NCBI RefSeq assembly: GCF_043575855.1 | Contig: NZ_CP144375.1 | Span: 5,146,001 to 5,210,000 of the forward strand | From: Kutzneria buriramensis | Lineage (GTDB): Bacteria; Actinomycetota; Actinomycetes; Mycobacteriales; Pseudonocardiaceae | Direction of reading: 5' to 3' | Length of the DNA stretch: 64,000 nucleotides | Shown here: in pieces, positions 23,057 to 34,301 of the stretch | How the letters are laid out: each line of letters opens with the position of its first letter | Position numbering within the stretch: the stretch's first letter is position 1 | The notes under the pieces: model-generated | Database searches by the model: none | Told to the model about the DNA's origin: nothing | What the model saw: the letters and a program-made list of their open reading frames with translations, nothing else | Translations under genes and position numbers: made by a program

Positions 23057-23815
23057 TCAGCGGTCCAGTAGGCCCGAAAGGAAGGCCTCCACTGCGCCGC
23101 GGTAGACGTCGGGTGCGCTGAGCTGGACGAGATGCCCGGCGCCGGGCACGACGAGGTGGCGGCCGTCGGAGACGCGGGCGGCCATCGCCGCCTGCTGCCC
23201 GGCCGGCATCAGCGAGTGCTCGGCCTCGATGACCAGCAGCGGGGCCTCGATCCGGTCGACGAAGGGCCAGTACGAGCGCAGACCCCACTCGGCGGCGATG
23301 CGGTAGAGGTCGGCGAAGTCGGCGATGAGGTGGTAGCCGTCGGCGCGTTCCTCGAAGCACTCGACGAAGTAGTCGCCGACCGGCCCAAAGAAGGACCGGA
23401 CGTGCGCGAGGGACTCGAAGGGCCGGGGCCAGCCGTCGAACTCGGACCGCCACACGTCGACGGTGCGTCCGCGCTGGTCGGGGGCGAAGTCCTCGACGAC
23501 GACGCCCCGCACGAGCACCGGATGCTCGGCCGCCAGCACGAGGGCGTGCAGCCCGCCCATCGAGTGGCCGATGGCGATCACGGGCCCGAGGTCGAGCCGC
23601 CGGATCACGGCGGCGGCGTCTTCGGCGAAGTCCTCGGTGCGCCAATCGCCGCCGCGCTGCGTATTACGACCGTGTCCCCGCGCATCGATGCCGACAACCC
23701 GCCCGTACCGCCGCAGCCACTGCGCCACCGGCCACCAGGTGGAGGCCCGGCCCATCAACCCGTGCAGCAGCAGGATCCCGGGACCGGAGCCGCCGAACTC
23801 GACGACATCGAACAC
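23057..23815 (-). CDS. Alpha/beta-fold hydrolase
   Basis: The 252-residue protein has the oxyanion motif LLLHGLMGRASTWW, the nucleophile elbow GHSMGG (Ser about residue 92), an acid in EAEHSLMPAG and the catalytic His in GAGHLVQLSAPD, so a complete triad is present. It resembles esterases, lipases and haloalkane-dehalogenase-like enzymes, but the substrate cannot be read. The GTG at 23813-23815 begins the domain at VFDVVEFGGSGPG. It is divergent from the aminopeptidase gene with only 33 bp between starts, so the promoters overlap. Confidence 0.9.
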   Translation of the reverse strand: MFDVVEFGGSGPGILLLHGLMGRASTWWPVAQWLRRYGRVVGIDARGHGRNTQRGGDWRTEDFAEDAAAVIRRLDLGPVIAIGHSMGGLHALVLAAEHPVLVRGVVVEDFAPDQRGRTVDVWRSEFDGWPRPFESLAHVRSFFGPVGDYFVECFEERADGYHLIADFADLYRIAAEWGLRSYWPFVDRIEAPLLVIEAEHSLMPAGQQAAMAARVSDGRHLVVPGAGHLVQLSAPDVYRGAVEAFLSGLLDR

Positions 23816-23848
23816 GGAGCACTCATACCACCTGCTACACGTAACGGC

Positions 23849-25255
23849 ATGCGGGTTCGAAGGGTGGCGGCGCTGGTGGCGGTGGCGGCGCTGTGCGTGG
23901 GCTGCACGCCCGGCGCCAAGTCGGACGACGAGGTGGCCGGCACGGCGGGCGCGCGCACCGCGGGCGACCCGTACTACCCGACCAGCGGAAACGGCGGCTA
24001 CAACGCCTCGAACTACGTCGTGGCGATCACGTACGACCCGACCTCGCACCACCTCGACGGCGACACGACGATCACCGCGAAGGCCAGCCAGGCGCTCAGC
24101 GAGTTCAGCCTCGACCTGAGCGGCCTCGACGTCCGCACCGTGACGGTGGACGGCCGCGCGGCGCAGCAGCAACGGGACGGCGGCAAGTTGGTGATCACGC
24201 CGGCGCAGGGCGTCGCCGACGGCAGCACCTTCACCGTCGAGGTGCAGTACGACGGCGTGCCGACCCCGGTCAAGTCGCCGAAGATCGGCGCGGAGGGCTG
24301 GCAGATCTCCACCAGCGGCGGCGCGTTCGCGGCGGGCGAGCCGCAGTCGGCGTCGACCTGGTACCCGGTCAACGACACGCCGACCGACAAGGCGTCGTTC
24401 CACCTGGCGGCGAAGGTCCCGGACGGCTGGAGCGTGATCTCCAACGGCCTGCCCGGCCGCAACGAGTCCAAGGACGGCTGGACCACCTTCCGCTGGGACG
24501 AGCCGGACCCGATCGCGTCCTACCTGACCACGGTCGGCGTCGACCACTGGACGATCGCCAACGACAAGCTGGCCGACGGCACGCCGGTGGTGTCGGCGTT
24601 CGCGCCGGGCACCGACGACAAGAAGGCGCTGGAGGCGCGGCTGCCGGAGATCCTCGACTTCCTGTCGTCGAAGTTCGGCAAGTACCCGCAGGACGCGGCC
24701 GGCGGCATCTTCATCGCCGACAAGATCGGCTACTCGCTGGAGACGCAGACCCGGCCGATCTTCGCGCAGTGGACCAACCTGAGCACGGTCGTGCACGAGA
24801 ACGCCCACCAGTGGTGGGGCGACTCGGTGTCGGTGCGGCAGTGGAAGGACGTCTGCCTCAACGAGTGCATGGCCAGCTACGCGCAATGGCTGTGGTCGGA
24901 GGCCAAGGAGGGCGTGAACCTCGACGCCCAGTACCGCCTGCTGGCGCAGAAGGGCCAGCAGGTGTTCGGCGGCAAGCTCTACGACATGGGCGCCGGCAAC
25001 GAGTTCACCGCCGTCTACACGAAGGGCCCGATGGCGCTGCACGCGCTGCGCCGCGCCATCGGGGACGATCCCTTCTTCCAGGTGCTGAGGACCTGGCCGG
25101 CGTTGCACCGCGACGGCAACGCCACCTGGCCCGAGTTCGAGTCGTACGTCGAGAAGGTCAGCGGCAAGGACCTGAAGGGATTCTTCGACGCGTGGTTCCG
25201 CGGCGTGACCCAGCCGGCCGATCAGTACCTGTGGCCGGGCGGCCTCAAGCCCTGA
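23849..25255 (+). CDS. M1-family aminopeptidase lipoprotein
   Basis: The 468-residue protein has a lipoprotein signal (VAALCVGC, Cys19). A beta-sandwich N-terminal domain and a gluzincin catalytic domain follow. The zinc site is complete: H316, H320 and E339 in HENAHQWWG ... CLNECMA. The GAMEN-like strand reads SLETQTRP, the usual variant in actinobacterial secreted M1 peptidases. It lacks the C-terminal helical domain of full-length PepN (about 850 residues). It probably trims peptides outside the cell. Its stop lies inside the end of the convergent lipoprotein gene (11-bp overlap). Confidence 0.92.
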   Translation: MRVRRVAALVAVAALCVGCTPGAKSDDEVAGTAGARTAGDPYYPTSGNGGYNASNYVVAITYDPTSHHLDGDTTITAKASQALSEFSLDLSGLDVRTVTVDGRAAQQQRDGGKLVITPAQGVADGSTFTVEVQYDGVPTPVKSPKIGAEGWQISTSGGAFAAGEPQSASTWYPVNDTPTDKASFHLAAKVPDGWSVISNGLPGRNESKDGWTTFRWDEPDPIASYLTTVGVDHWTIANDKLADGTPVVSAFAPGTDDKKALEARLPEILDFLSSKFGKYPQDAAGGIFIADKIGYSLETQTRPIFAQWTNLSTVVHENAHQWWGDSVSVRQWKDVCLNECMASYAQWLWSEAKEGVNLDAQYRLLAQKGQQVFGGKLYDMGAGNEFTAVYTKGPMALHALRRAIGDDPFFQVLRTWPALHRDGNATWPEFESYVEKVSGKDLKGFFDAWFRGVTQPADQYLWPGGLKP

Positions 25256-26351
25256 CCCACACCGCCGTCCCACCGACGACGACCACCCGCCCGTCGGACA
25301 GCGTCGTCACGGCCTTGGGCACGTCGTCGCAGCCCAGGTCGACCCGGGTCATCGAGCCCAGCGCCCCGGTCCACGCCAGGCCGCAGGCCTGCTGGCCGAC
25401 GGCGATCGTGGTCTGGCCGGTGAACACCAGGTCGTTGACGTCGGTTCCGGTGACGCCGGTGACCACGCCGCCGCCCAGGAACGAGGCGTCGACCACCTTC
25501 CAGGCCGCGCCGTCCGAGCTGGTGGCCAGGAAGGTCCCGGTCTGCTGGCCGTCGGAGGTGTTGCCGAAGATCAGCCAGCCGCCGGTGGTGTGCAGCACCC
25601 CGGTCGGGGTCACCTCCGACTGCCCGGTGGCGAACTTGGTCAGCTGCCAGTTCTGGCCGCCGTCCAGCGACCGCCAGACGCCGAGCTGGCGGCTGCCGTC
25701 GGTGTTCTTCTCGGCGGCCGCCTCGACCGCCACCACCGTGCCGTCGTTGGCCGCCAGCGCGCCCACGTCGCCCTTGGTCGCCGGCAGCTGCACCGGCGTC
25801 GCGGTCTTGCCGCCGTCGGTGGACGTCCACAGCTTCGGGGCCGGGTAGCCGTTGTTCTGCGAGCCGGCGATCAGCAGCCGGTTGCCGGTCTGCGCGAGCG
25901 CCGTCACCTTGCCGGTGCTGCCCAGGCCGAGGTCGGCCAGCGAGGTCACCGTGCCGTCCGGGTCGAGCCGCTGCACCGTGGCCGCGCCGACGATCACCGA
26001 CCCGCCCGGCTGGCCGATGGCCGACGTCGGGTTCGGCGCCAGGCTCGTGCCCGTCGGCGCGTGGTCGGGCAGCTTGAACGACGTGCAGTCCGCGCTGCCG
26101 TTCCAGTTGTCGCCGATCGTGTCGTATCCGGTCTTGTACGTGCCGATGCCGATGGCGCACGTCCCGGTCGGCACCAGCACGTTGATGCCGATGCCGTAGG
26201 TCGTGGTGTCGCCGTCGAAGCTGCCCGCCTGCACCGAGTCGGGATGCTTGACGAAGTCACCGTGCGCTCTGGTCGGTGCGCTCTGCGCAGCGTGACCACA
26301 GCCTGCCAGCGCCAGGGCCAGCAGGGCGATCGCGTAGTTCCTCCCCCTCAT
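25245..26351 (-). CDS. Lipoprotein with sialidase/BNR-like beta-propeller repeats, paralogue 1
   Basis: The 368-residue protein starts MRGRNYAIALLALALAGCGH, a clear lipobox with Cys18. The mature part contains repeated WTSTDGGKT, WRSLDGGQNWQL and ATSSDGAAWKVV blocks. These are Asp-box (BNR) motifs of a sialidase-type propeller, which usually only holds the fold. No sialidase catalytic Arg triad is recognised. The function is unknown; surface binding is possible. It shares its whole layout and identical first five codons with the next upstream gene, so the two arose by tandem duplication. No ribosome-binding site precedes the ATG. Confidence 0.82.
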   Translation of the reverse strand: MRGRNYAIALLALALAGCGHAAQSAPTRAHGDFVKHPDSVQAGSFDGDTTTYGIGINVLVPTGTCAIGIGTYKTGYDTIGDNWNGSADCTSFKLPDHAPTGTSLAPNPTSAIGQPGGSVIVGAATVQRLDPDGTVTSLADLGLGSTGKVTALAQTGNRLLIAGSQNNGYPAPKLWTSTDGGKTATPVQLPATKGDVGALAANDGTVVAVEAAAEKNTDGSRQLGVWRSLDGGQNWQLTKFATGQSEVTPTGVLHTTGGWLIFGNTSDGQQTGTFLATSSDGAAWKVVDASFLGGGVVTGVTGTDVNDLVFTGQTTIAVGQQACGLAWTGALGSMTRVDLGCDDVPKAVTTLSDGRVVVVGGTAVWVRA

Positions 26352-26407
26352 GGTGGAAGCATCGCACGACCTGGCCCCCGCGTTTCCTGTTACCGACGCG
26401 ACACCCC

Positions 26408-27502
26408 TCACCTGACGTCCCTGACCCACACCGACGTGGTCCCGACGATGATCACCCGCCCGTCGGCCAGCGTGGTCGTGGCCTTGGCCGCCTCGCCGCA
26501 GCCGAGGTCGACCCGACGCAGCGAGCCCACGGCGCCGGCCCACGCCACCTCGCAGTTGGACTTGCCGCCCTCGCCGACGAGCACCAGTTCACCCGACGTG
26601 GTGGCGGTGGCGTCGACCACCCGGCCGGTCGCCACGGCGGAGGTGTCGATCACCTTCCAGCTGACGCCGTCCGAGCTGCTGGCCAGGAACGGTTGCCCCG
26701 CCGGGTCCTTCTCGTCCTCCCCGGTGCCGACGATCAGCCAACCCTGCGGGGTCCGCAGCAGGTTGGCGACCATTGGGTTCGCCTTGGCGTCGAGCTCGGT
26801 CAGCTGCCAGCTCTGGCCGCTGTCCGTCGACCGCCAGATGGCGAGCCGGCCGCTCTCGGCGGTCTGCTCCACCGCCAGGACCGTGTTGTCACTCGCCGCC
26901 ATCGCCCCGATGTAGTTGTCGACCGGCGGCACCGCCACCGGCTTCACGGTCTTGCCACCGTCGGTCGAGGTCCACGCGAGCGGCGCGGGATTGTCGCCGA
27001 CGAGATGGCCGCCACCGGTCACCAGCCGGTCGCCGGACCGCACGATGACTCGGGCCTCTGCGGGCCCCTGTTGCGAATCGGCTGACGCCGGGGGCAGGGC
27101 GGCCAGCGGGGTCACCGTCCCGTCCGCGTTGAGACGCTGGAGCACGGTGTTGGCGCCGATCACCGAGCCGTCGGGCATGGCGACGGCGGACACGGCCGCC
27201 AGGCCGGCGACGCCCTGCGCCGGCAGCTTGAACGAGGTGCAGTCGGCGTTGCCGGCCCAGTGCGTGCCGACGGGGCCGCGTTCGCCGGCGTAGACCCCGA
27301 TCCCGAGGGCGCACCGTCCGTACGGCACCAGGTGGTTGATTCCGCTGGTGGCCGACGGCTGGCCGTCCCAGCGGTCGACGTCGACGGCGTTGGCGTGCTT
27401 GACGAAGTCCGGCTGCTGGGCCGGCGCCGTGGGCTGATCGGTCGCGCCGCAGCCGGCCAGGGCCAGCGCGAGCAGCACCACAACAGAGTTCCTCCCCCTC
27501 AT
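26408..27502 (-). CDS. Lipoprotein with sialidase/BNR-like beta-propeller repeats, paralogue 2
   Basis: The 364-residue protein begins MRGRNSVVVLLALALAGCGA and parallels its neighbour throughout: DFVKHANAVDVDRWDG against DFVKHPDSVQAGSFDG, NADCTSFKLP against SADCTSFKLP, WTSTDGGKT, WRSTDSGQSWQL, and an identical end pattern DGRVIIVGTTSVWVR. The same Asp-box repeats predict a beta-propeller. It lies 56 bp upstream of its paralogue on the same strand. Sequence drift between the two is substantial, so the duplication is not recent. No enzyme residues could be identified. Confidence 0.82.
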   Translation of the reverse strand: MRGRNSVVVLLALALAGCGATDQPTAPAQQPDFVKHANAVDVDRWDGQPSATSGINHLVPYGRCALGIGVYAGERGPVGTHWAGNADCTSFKLPAQGVAGLAAVSAVAMPDGSVIGANTVLQRLNADGTVTPLAALPPASADSQQGPAEARVIVRSGDRLVTGGGHLVGDNPAPLAWTSTDGGKTVKPVAVPPVDNYIGAMAASDNTVLAVEQTAESGRLAIWRSTDSGQSWQLTELDAKANPMVANLLRTPQGWLIVGTGEDEKDPAGQPFLASSSDGVSWKVIDTSAVATGRVVDATATTSGELVLVGEGGKSNCEVAWAGAVGSLRRVDLGCGEAAKATTTLADGRVIIVGTTSVWVRDVR

Positions 27503-27524
27503 GCGGGAAGCATGGCAGGGATGA

Positions 27525-28553
27525 TCAGCTGCTGGCGACGAATTGGGTCAGCACAGCCTTGTGGTCGCCGCCGGGCACGTCGAAGGTGGCGAAGCTGTCG
27601 ACGGGGCAGCGCTTGTCCACGAGCACGTGGTCGATGGGCAGCAGCGCGGGCAGCTGGCCGCCGATGGGCCAGGTGGGCAGCAGTCCGTCGCCGGCCTGGG
27701 AGGCGGCGTCGACGTACCCGGTGACCATCTCGGCGCGCAGCCCGGCGTGGTCGACGGTGGCGTTGAAATCGCCGGCGAGCACCAGCGGCGGCGAGCCGTC
27801 GACGGGGTCGGGCAGGGCGTCCAGCTCACGCTTCCAGGTGTCGGTGGTGTTGTCGTCGGTCGGCGGCCGGACGTGCACGGACTCGACCTGGATGGCCCGC
27901 TGCTGCGGCAGGGACACCTGCACGGCGACCTGCGGGAAGGTCGCGGCCTCCTCGACCTCGACGGGCTGCAGCGGGTAGCGGGAGGCGATGCCGGAGCCGG
28001 TCGGCCCGTCGCCGGGCTGGAAGACCTGGTCGGGCAGCACGCCGGCGAGCCCGGCGGCGGCCAGCGCGGCGGCCGACTGCGGGGTCAGCTCCTGGAAGGC
28101 GACGACGTCGACGTGCTGGTCCCGGATCAGGGTGACGACGGCGGCGGCGTCGGCCTTGCCCTGGGTGAGGTCGACGGTGAGCACCCGCACGGTCGGCCCG
28201 GACCCGATCGGCCGGGGCGCGGTGAACGCCCGCGGGGCGACGGCGGCGAACAGGCAGGCGGTGAAGGCCAGCGCGACCACGGCCACGGCCCACCGCCGGA
28301 ACATCATGGCGACGATCGACAGCAGCGCCCCGCCGGCGGCGGCGAACGGGGTTCCCGCCAGCAGGACAACCATCAGGTGATCACCGTCGATGCCGAACAG
28401 CCGCAGCGCGACCATGCCGATCACGGCGGCGGTGAGCAGCGAGAACACGAAGGTCAGCGGCGCGCCGCCGACCCGGCGCCGGCCCTCGTCGAGATAGGCG
28501 GGCGGCCTGGCCGCGCGAGTTCGAGTTCGCACGTTGCTGGCCACCCGTCCCAT
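27525..28553 (-). CDS. Membrane-anchored endonuclease/exonuclease/phosphatase family protein
   Basis: The 342-residue protein has three membrane helices in its first half (about 32-120), then an EEP domain. Catalytic landmarks are FQELT, AGDFNATVDHAGLR, PIDHVLV and the terminal GGDHKAVL, giving the metal-binding Glu, Asp, Asn and His. The Asp-His pair at the C-terminus supports activity. Such proteins may be extracytoplasmic nucleases or phosphodiesterases; the substrate is unknown. The ATG at 28551-28553 is preferred over a start ten codons upstream. Confidence 0.87.
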   Translation of the reverse strand: MGRVASNVRTRTRAARPPAYLDEGRRRVGGAPLTFVFSLLTAAVIGMVALRLFGIDGDHLMVVLLAGTPFAAAGGALLSIVAMMFRRWAVAVVALAFTACLFAAVAPRAFTAPRPIGSGPTVRVLTVDLTQGKADAAAVVTLIRDQHVDVVAFQELTPQSAAALAAAGLAGVLPDQVFQPGDGPTGSGIASRYPLQPVEVEEAATFPQVAVQVSLPQQRAIQVESVHVRPPTDDNTTDTWKRELDALPDPVDGSPPLVLAGDFNATVDHAGLRAEMVTGYVDAASQAGDGLLPTWPIGGQLPALLPIDHVLVDKRCPVDSFATFDVPGGDHKAVLTQFVASS

Positions 28554-28613
28554 TGAACCCGTCGGTCCGTCTTGTGGCAGCAAAAAACGCCGAGCCCTCA
28601 GGAAAACGACAAA

Positions 28614-28649
28614 GAGGGCGGTTCCCCGGCGAACCGGGAAACCGCCCTC
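28614..28649. terminator. clpC terminator hairpin
   Basis: GAGGGCGGTT and AACCGCCCTC pair in a GC-rich stem, extended inside by CCC/GGG pairs across a short loop, 19 bp after the clpC stop. On the minus strand the hairpin is followed by CTTTGTCGTTTTCC, a partial T-run. Confidence 0.85.
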
Positions 28650-28667
28650 CTGCGCTGCTACGTCAGC

Positions 28668-31214
<2,547 letters not shown>

Positions 31215-31394
31215 ATGCACTCCCTGACAGCTGCGTCGGCGGTCCTCCACCCACCCATGTCCTCGCCGGTGGGGTCAGCACCTGGGGTCCACTGTAGTAG
31301 GCGGACCCGTCGCTCTCAGTGCCGCTCGCAGCCGCAGACCCCGCGAGCGCCCTGACGTCTGGCACAACGTGGGTTCTGACAGGGAGATTCCCAC

Positions 31395-31412
31395 TGTCCG
31401 CTCAGCGCGAAC
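31395..31412. promoter_or_regulatory. ClgR-box-like site upstream of clpC
   Basis: TGTCCGCTCAGCGCGAAC matches 12 of the 14 constrained positions of the ClgR consensus as I recall it from Corynebacterium (WNNWCGCYNANRGCGWWS). It lies about 180 bp upstream of clpC. ClgR activates clpC and clpP in several actinobacteria. ClgR itself is not in the window. Confidence 0.45.
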
Positions 31413-31473
31413 AAGCCACCATCAGCTGACATTCACTGTGAGTGGGGTCACCGAAAGGGTGATATTTCGGGCA

Positions 31474-31860
31474 CTAGGCCAGGTTGGCGGCCAGCACCGT
31501 GCGATGAGTCGGCGCGGCGGCGGCGTGCCGCTCGCGGCCGGCGTCGGTCAGCTCGACGTAGATGCCGCGCCGGTCGTCGGCGCACAGCGCCCGGAAGACC
31601 AGACCCTCGGCCTCCAGCCGGGCGACCACCCGCGAGAGGGCGCTCTGGCTGAGTTGCACCTTCTTGCCGAGCTCCTGCATGCGCAGGGCCTGCTTGTCGC
31701 AGCAGCTCTCGGTGAGCTGGTCGAGCACCTCGAACTCGCTGGCGCCGAGGCCGTGACTCTCGCGCAGCTCGCGGTCCAGCGCGCACCACGTCGAGTGGTA
31801 GCGCCCCAGCAGGTCGCGCCAGGTGTCGACGAGCTCGTTCTCGGTCACGCCCCGCATCAT
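31474..31860 (-). CDS. MarR-family transcriptional regulator
   Basis: The 128-residue protein has the MarR winged-helix core: LGASEFEVLDQLTE, then LRMQELGKKVQLSQSALSRVVARLEAEGLV (recognition helix), and a wing DDRRGIYVELTDAGRE. It carries a Cys-Cys pair (about residues 53-54) ahead of the recognition helix and one Cys in the wing (LCADDRRG), so thiol-based sensing is conceivable. Two adjacent ATG codons at 31858-31860 and 31855-31857 can serve, with GGTGGGG upstream. It is divergent from an MFS drug-efflux gene. Repression of both genes is the usual arrangement. Confidence 0.9.
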   Translation of the reverse strand: MMRGVTENELVDTWRDLLGRYHSTWCALDRELRESHGLGASEFEVLDQLTESCCDKQALRMQELGKKVQLSQSALSRVVARLEAEGLVFRALCADDRRGIYVELTDAGRERHAAAAPTHRTVLAANLA

Positions 31861-31885
31861 AGTCCCCACCGTCATAAAATTCCAC

Positions 31886-31916
31886 TGCATTAAATCCGCT
31901 TGCATTAGATGCATCT
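31886..31916. promoter_or_regulatory. Repeat-rich MarR/MFS control region
   Basis: Two TGCATTA direct repeats (31886-31892, 31901-31907) are followed by the 10-bp palindrome AGATGCATCT (31907-31916). TTGCAT at 31900-31905 and TAGTCT at 31922-31927 are spaced 16 bp apart like a -35/-10 pair. They would start transcription at or next to the GTG of the MFS gene (31936). The repeats overlap this promoter and are the likely MarR operator. Confidence 0.5.
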
Positions 31917-31935
31917 GCATGTAGTCTTCGTCCTC

Positions 31936-33399
31936 GTGACCACAACGGCAACACCCGTCCTGTCCGCCCAGCCCGGCACGCGCTGGCCCGCGAGCCTGTG
32001 GGCGGCATTGATGCTGCTGTGCGGCGTGCTGTTCCTGGACGGCCTCGACGTCTCCATGGTCGGCGTCGCGCTGCCCTCGATCGGTTCCGAGCTGCACATG
32101 TCCACCTCGTCCCTGCAATGGGTGATCAGCGGCTACGTGCTCGGCTACGGCGGCTTCCTGCTGCTCGGCGGCCGCACCGCCGACCTGCTCGGCCGCCGCC
32201 AGGTCCTGCTCGTCGCGCTCGGCGTGTTCGCGGCCGCGTCGCTGCTCGGCGGCCTGGTCGACGACCCGACGCTGCTGATCGCCGCCCGCTTCGTGAAGGG
32301 CATGGCCGCCGCGTTCACCGCGCCCGCCGGCCTGTCGATCATCACCACCACGTTCCCGGAGGGCCCGTCCCGCAACCGGGCGCTGTCCATCTACACGGCC
32401 TTCGGGGCCAGCGGCTTCTCCTCCGGCCTGATCCTCGGCGGCCTGATGACCGAGGTCGGCTGGCGCTGGACCTTCCTGATGCCGGCCCCGATCGCGATCC
32501 TCGTGCTGCTGCTCGGCATCCGGCTCATCCCGAACCACGGCCGGCCCGACGGCCCGCGCCAGGGCTACGACGTCGCCGGCGCCGTGACCAGCACGCTCGC
32601 GCTGCTGCTGCTCGTCTACACCGTGGTGTCCGCGTCCGCGGTCGGCTGGGCCTCGCCGCTCACGCTCGGCTCGTTCGCCGTGGTCATCGCGCTGGCCGCC
32701 GCCTTCGTGCTGATCGAGCGGCGGGTCGCGCACCCGCTGCTGCGGCTGGGCATCCTGCGCAACAAGAACGTGCTCGCCGCCGACCTCACCGCGATGGCCG
32801 TCTTCGGCTCGTACGCCGGCTTCCAGTTCATCGGCACCATCTACATGCAGTCGCTGCTGCACTGGTCGCCGCTGAGCATGGCGCTGGCGTTCCTGCCGGC
32901 CGGCCTGATCGTCGCCTTCGGCGGCCCGCGCACCGGCGCCCTGGTCAACCGCTTCGGCTCCGGCCGCGTGATCGCGCTGGGCCTGGCCTCGTTCGTCGTC
33001 GCGTACGGGCTGTTCCTCCAGATCGACGCCAACCCGAACTACGCGCTGGCCATCCTGCCGAGCATGATCCTGCTGGGCATCGGCTTCGCGCTGTCCTTCC
33101 CGGCGCTGAACATGCAGGCCACCACCGGCGTCGCCGACGACGAGCAGGGCCTGGCGGCCGGCCTGGTCCAGACGTCCTTCCAGGTCGGCGGGGCCATCGC
33201 GCTGGCGGTGGTGACCGCGGTGCTCAACGCCGTCACCCCGCACACCACCGCGGAGGTCATCGCCAGCTACCACCCGGCGCTGGCCGTCGTCACCGGCGTG
33301 GCCCTGCTGGGCCTGATCGCCACCGTCTCCATCTCCGGCCTGCGCAAGCCGCGCGCGGCGGTGGTGACCGCTCCGGAGCCGGAGCTGGTCGAAGCCTGA
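31936..33399 (+). CDS. MFS drug-efflux transporter, DHA2 (EmrB/QacA) family
   Basis: The 487-residue membrane protein has about 14 helices. Landmarks are the N-terminal FLDGLDVSMVGVALPSIG (motif D1-like), GGRTADLLGRRQ (motif A loop) and GASGFSSGLILGGLMTE (antiporter motif C). These proteins export drugs or metabolites using the proton gradient. The GTG at 31936 is chosen because it gives a normal short N-terminus (TTTATPVLSAQPGTRWPASLW) and lies near a predicted transcription start, so the mRNA may be leaderless; no Shine-Dalgarno sequence is seen. It is probably repressed by the divergent MarR protein. Confidence 0.9.
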   Translation: MTTTATPVLSAQPGTRWPASLWAALMLLCGVLFLDGLDVSMVGVALPSIGSELHMSTSSLQWVISGYVLGYGGFLLLGGRTADLLGRRQVLLVALGVFAAASLLGGLVDDPTLLIAARFVKGMAAAFTAPAGLSIITTTFPEGPSRNRALSIYTAFGASGFSSGLILGGLMTEVGWRWTFLMPAPIAILVLLLGIRLIPNHGRPDGPRQGYDVAGAVTSTLALLLLVYTVVSASAVGWASPLTLGSFAVVIALAAAFVLIERRVAHPLLRLGILRNKNVLAADLTAMAVFGSYAGFQFIGTIYMQSLLHWSPLSMALAFLPAGLIVAFGGPRTGALVNRFGSGRVIALGLASFVVAYGLFLQIDANPNYALAILPSMILLGIGFALSFPALNMQATTGVADDEQGLAAGLVQTSFQVGGAIALAVVTAVLNAVTPHTTAEVIASYHPALAVVTGVALLGLIATVSISGLRKPRAAVVTAPEPELVEA

Positions 33400-33447
33400 C
33401 CCGCCGGCTCGTCGGTATCCGTGGGGGAGTCGACGAGCCACCCGTTG

Positions 33448-33504
33448 ACGCCACATGCGCTTCCTACTTGGCACCAGACGCCACGCAGGAAGCGCATGTG
33501 GCGT
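33448..33504. terminator. Bidirectional terminator with perfect 18-bp stem
   Basis: ACGCCACATGCGCTTCCT (33448-33465) and AGGAAGCGCATGTGGCGT (33487-33504) are perfectly complementary across a 21-base loop, followed by TTTTT. It lies between the convergent MFS gene and the siderophore ATPase gene, whose TAA overlaps the T-run. Confidence 0.9.
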
Positions 33505-33506
33505 TT

Positions 33507-34301
33507 TTAGGTGCGGTGCCGGGTGCCGACCGGCACGACCAGCGGGGTGCCGGCGACGGGGTCGTCGATGACCTTGGCCTCCAGGTCGAAGACCTCCCGC
33601 AGCAGGTCCTCGGTCAGCACCTCGTGCGGCCGGCCCTGCGCGACCATCTTGCCGGCCCGCAGCGCCACGAGCCGGTCGGCGTAGCGGGCGGCGAGGTTGA
33701 GGTCGTGCAACACCATCACCACGGTCCGCCCCAGCTCGCCGTGCAGCCGCTGCACGAGATCCAGCACGTCGACCTGGTGGGCCAGGTCCAGGTACGTGGT
33801 CGGCTCGTCGAGCAGCAACAGCTCGGTGCCCTGGGCCAGCGCCATGGAGATCCATGCCCGCTGCCGCTGGCCGCCGGACAGCTCGTCCAGGGTGCGGTCG
33901 GCGAGGTCGGTCATGCCGGTCATGGCCAGCGCCTCGTCGATGGCGGCGTGGTCGTCGGACGACCACTGCCGGTACCAGGCCTGGTGCGGGTGCCGGCCGC
34001 GGGCGACTAGGTCGGCGACGGTCAACCCCTCGGGGGCCTGCGGCGACTGCGGCAGCACGCCCAGCAGCCTGGCGACCTCACGGGTCGGCATCTTGTCGAT
34101 ACGTTTGCCGTCCAGCAGCACCTGCCCGCCGCGCGGCGCGAGCAGGCGGCCCATGGCCCGCAGCAGGGTGGACTTGCCGCAGCCGTTGGGCCCGATCACG
34201 GCGGTGATGGTGCCGCCGACGACGTCCAGGTCGAGGCCGTCGACGACCAGCGAGTCGCCGTAGCCCAGGCGGAGCTCTTCGGCCCGCAGTCGTGGCGTCA
34301 C
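33507..34301 (-). CDS. Iron-siderophore ABC transporter ATPase (FecE/FepC family)
   Basis: The 264-residue ATPase has Walker A GPNGCGKST at about 37-45, Q-loop LPQSPQAPEGLTVADLV, signature LSGGQRQRAW, Walker B LLLLDEPTTYLDLAHQ and switch His in LHDLNLAARYADR. The DEPTTYLDLAHQ string is characteristic of siderophore and B12 importers. The GTG start overlaps the preceding permease stop (GTGA, 34301-34298). It completes a permease-permease-ATPase operon behind an iron box. Confidence 0.94.
   Translation of the reverse strand: MTPRLRAEELRLGYGDSLVVDGLDLDVVGGTITAVIGPNGCGKSTLLRAMGRLLAPRGGQVLLDGKRIDKMPTREVARLLGVLPQSPQAPEGLTVADLVARGRHPHQAWYRQWSSDDHAAIDEALAMTGMTDLADRTLDELSGGQRQRAWISMALAQGTELLLLDEPTTYLDLAHQVDVLDLVQRLHGELGRTVVMVLHDLNLAARYADRLVALRAGKMVAQGRPHEVLTEDLLREVFDLEAKVIDDPVAGTPLVVPVGTRHRT

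Noticed and set aside
31909..31935. ATG at 31909 as the MFS start
   Set aside because: It would place the operator-like repeats and promoter inside the coding region and add an atypical N-terminus; GTG at 31936 fits the family better.
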